This document shows, in pieces, positions 5,987-7,306 of a stretch of 7,306 nt of DNA (position 1 is its first letter; every line of letters starts with the position of its first letter). The position numbers and the translations under genes are program-made. Source of the DNA: Lachnospiraceae bacterium (GTDB taxonomy: Bacteria > Bacillota_A > Clostridia > Lachnospirales > Lachnospiraceae); the NCBI GenBank assembly GCA_017614185.1, contig JAGACI010000144.1, forward strand, positions 1 through 7,306, in the 5' to 3' direction. Under the pieces are notes generated by a model. That model was not told the origin of the DNA. It did not search any database and saw only the letters and a list, made by a program, of their open reading frames with translations.

Positions 5987-7306
5987 ATGATTATACTTGA
6001 ACAGTTTAAAGTGCCTGTTAACAGTAAAGATAAAGATATTAAAGCTTTGCTGGCACATAAACTAAAACTTGATAATGATAAAATCAAGGATTTCTGTATC
6101 AGAAGAAGATCGATTGATGCAAGATACAAACCCGATATTTACTACGTTTACAGTATTAGTTTTTCTTGTCCTGATGAAGAGAAACTTTTAAAGAACAAAA
6201 AGATCAAAAATCTTAAGCCTTTTGAGGCACCAAAGATTTATAAACCTGAGAATTTTAAATCAGACAATAAAGATAAAAAAACAGCGGTTGTAGGCATGGG
6301 CCCGGCCGGTTTATTCTGCGCATTATGTCTTGCAAAAGCAGGATTTAAACCTGTTGTTTTTGAAAGAGGCAAGAGCGTATCCGAAAGACAGGCAGATATT
6401 GAAGAATTCTGGCAAAACGGGAAACTTCTATTAAATTCAAACGTTCAGTTTGGAGAAGGCGGAGCGGGCACATTTTCGGACGGCAAGCTTAACACTCTTA
6501 TAAAGGATAAAGACGGAAGAATTGCTTATGTGCTTAAAACCTTTGTTGAGTTTGGAGCCAAAGAAGAGATAATCTATGATGCAAAGCCTCATATCGGGAC
6601 GGATGTTCTTATAAATGTCGTAAGGAATATCAGAGAAGAAATTATAAGACTTGGCGGAACGGTAAGGTTTGAGTCACAGGTAACTGACGTTTGTATAGAA
6701 GACGGACAACTAAAGGCATTATATATAAATGATTCGGAAAGATTTGATGTAGATAACGCGGTCTTTTGTATAGGTCATTCTGCCAGAGATACCTTCAAAA
6801 TGCTTCATGAAAAAGATGTATTTATGGAGCCAAAAGCTTTTGCCGTAGGCTTCAGGGTTCAGCACCCGCAAAGTCTTATTGATAAAGCAATGTATGGCGC
6901 CACAAAGGATGAATTGCCATTTTATCCGGGTGCTTCACCTTATAAACTTGCGACTAAATCCGAGAATGGCAGGAATGTCTACTCGTTTTGCATGTGCCCG
7001 GGAGGATATGTTGTAAATGCTTCTTCTGAGTTTAATCATCTTGCGATAAACGGAATGAGCTACTCGGGAAGAAATGGCTATAATGCAAATAGCGCGATTT
7101 TAATAAACGTTGATAAAGACGATTTTCCTTCCGATGATGTTCTTTCCGGCATAGATTTCCAAAGATGTCTCGAGAACAAGGCATATGAACTTGGGAAAGG
7201 CAAGATTCCTTATTGTTATTTTAAAGATTTTACATCTGATATAAGCGAGCTGACCTTTGATATTTCTCCTGAATTTAAGGGTGAATGTACATACGCTGAT
7301 CTGACA
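5987..7306 (+). CDS. COG2509-type FAD-dependent protein (3' end outside window)
   Basis: The frame stays open from ATG 5987 to the right edge, giving 440 codons. Family members are usually around 520-540 residues, so roughly the last 90-100 are missing. Residues 1-97 form the family's N-terminal basic domain with the IRRRSIDARYKPDIYYVYS motif (38-56). The FAD-binding Rossmann motif is AVVGMGPAGLFCA (100-112), ending at VVFERG (123-128). The characteristic block QFGEGGAGTFSDGKLNT spans 154-170, and CIGHSARDTF (261-270) is a second nucleotide-contact stretch. CMCPGGYVVNASSE (335-348), the most diagnostic motif of COG2509, is intact. The protein should be cytoplasmic, as there is no signal peptide or membrane helix. 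Biochemical function is unknown in general for this family. It is distinct from the preceding HI0933-type gene and is not a recent duplicate of it, because the shared similarity is limited to the FAD fold. It starts 3 bp after that gene's stop and is probably translated with it. Confidence 0.92.
   Translation, partial: MIILEQFKVPVNSKDKDIKALLAHKLKLDNDKIKDFCIRRRSIDARYKPDIYYVYSISFSCPDEEKLLKNKKIKNLKPFEAPKIYKPENFKSDNKDKKTAVVGMGPAGLFCALCLAKAGFKPVVFERGKSVSERQADIEEFWQNGKLLLNSNVQFGEGGAGTFSDGKLNTLIKDKDGRIAYVLKTFVEFGAKEEIIYDAKPHIGTDVLINVVRNIREEIIRLGGTVRFESQVTDVCIEDGQLKALYINDSERFDVDNAVFCIGHSARDTFKMLHEKDVFMEPKAFAVGFRVQHPQSLIDKAMYGATKDELPFYPGASPYKLATKSENGRNVYSFCMCPGGYVVNASSEFNHLAINGMSYSGRNGYNANSAILINVDKDDFPSDDVLSGIDFQRCLENKAYELGKGKIPYCYFKDFTSDISELTFDISPEFKGECTYADLT

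Noticed and set aside
5926..6129. Antisense open frame across the junction of the two flavoprotein genes
   Set aside because: It covers the 3' end of one clear gene and the first ~48 codons of another (COG2509), whose N-terminal motif supports the + strand reading.

Overview
The window reads as a stretch of Firmicutes/Clostridia chromosome, most likely Lachnospiraceae (Butyrivibrio/Roseburia-like). The reasons are moderate-to-low G+C by eye, AGGAG-type ribosome binding sites, the protein styles, and the phoH - PgpH-like membrane protein - ybeY order typical of Firmicutes. The lineage is an inference from gene content and not from a marker gene.

All six genes lie on the + strand and are packed head to tail. 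The gaps are 15 bp or less, and two junctions overlap (by 26 and 17 bp). I see no internal promoter, terminator, RNA gene, repeat, insertion sequence or CRISPR array, so the window looks like the middle of one polycistronic operon that runs off both ends. Order: (1) the C-terminal end of an unrecognised two-helix membrane protein (3-437); (2) PhoH-family P-loop ATPase (453-1436); (3) a 405-residue membrane protein that is a shortened relative of the c-di-AMP phosphodiesterase PgpH with a decayed HD domain (1411-2628); (4) the rRNA-maturation endoribonuclease YbeY (2612-3118); (5) a 14-helix MOP-superfamily (SpoVB/MurJ-like) flippase (3120-4742); (6) an HI0933/YhiN/BaiN-family flavoprotein (4751-5983); (7) the first 440 residues of a second flavoprotein of the COG2509 type (5987 to the right edge).

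The left half (phoH to ybeY) is the widespread RNA-metabolism/signalling cassette. The right half swaps the usual dgkA-cdd-era continuation for a lipid-linked-precursor flippase and two consecutive FAD proteins. Both flavoprotein families are broadly conserved, and their physiological substrates are poorly defined.

Most of this is ordinary housekeeping DNA. The one item that stands out is the PgpH-like protein. It has no N-terminal extracytoplasmic domain, nearly all HD-domain metal ligands are replaced or deleted, and yet the reading frame, the C-terminal tail and the genomic position are preserved. This suggests a pseudoenzyme and not a broken gene. I did not find a clear new multi-gene system.
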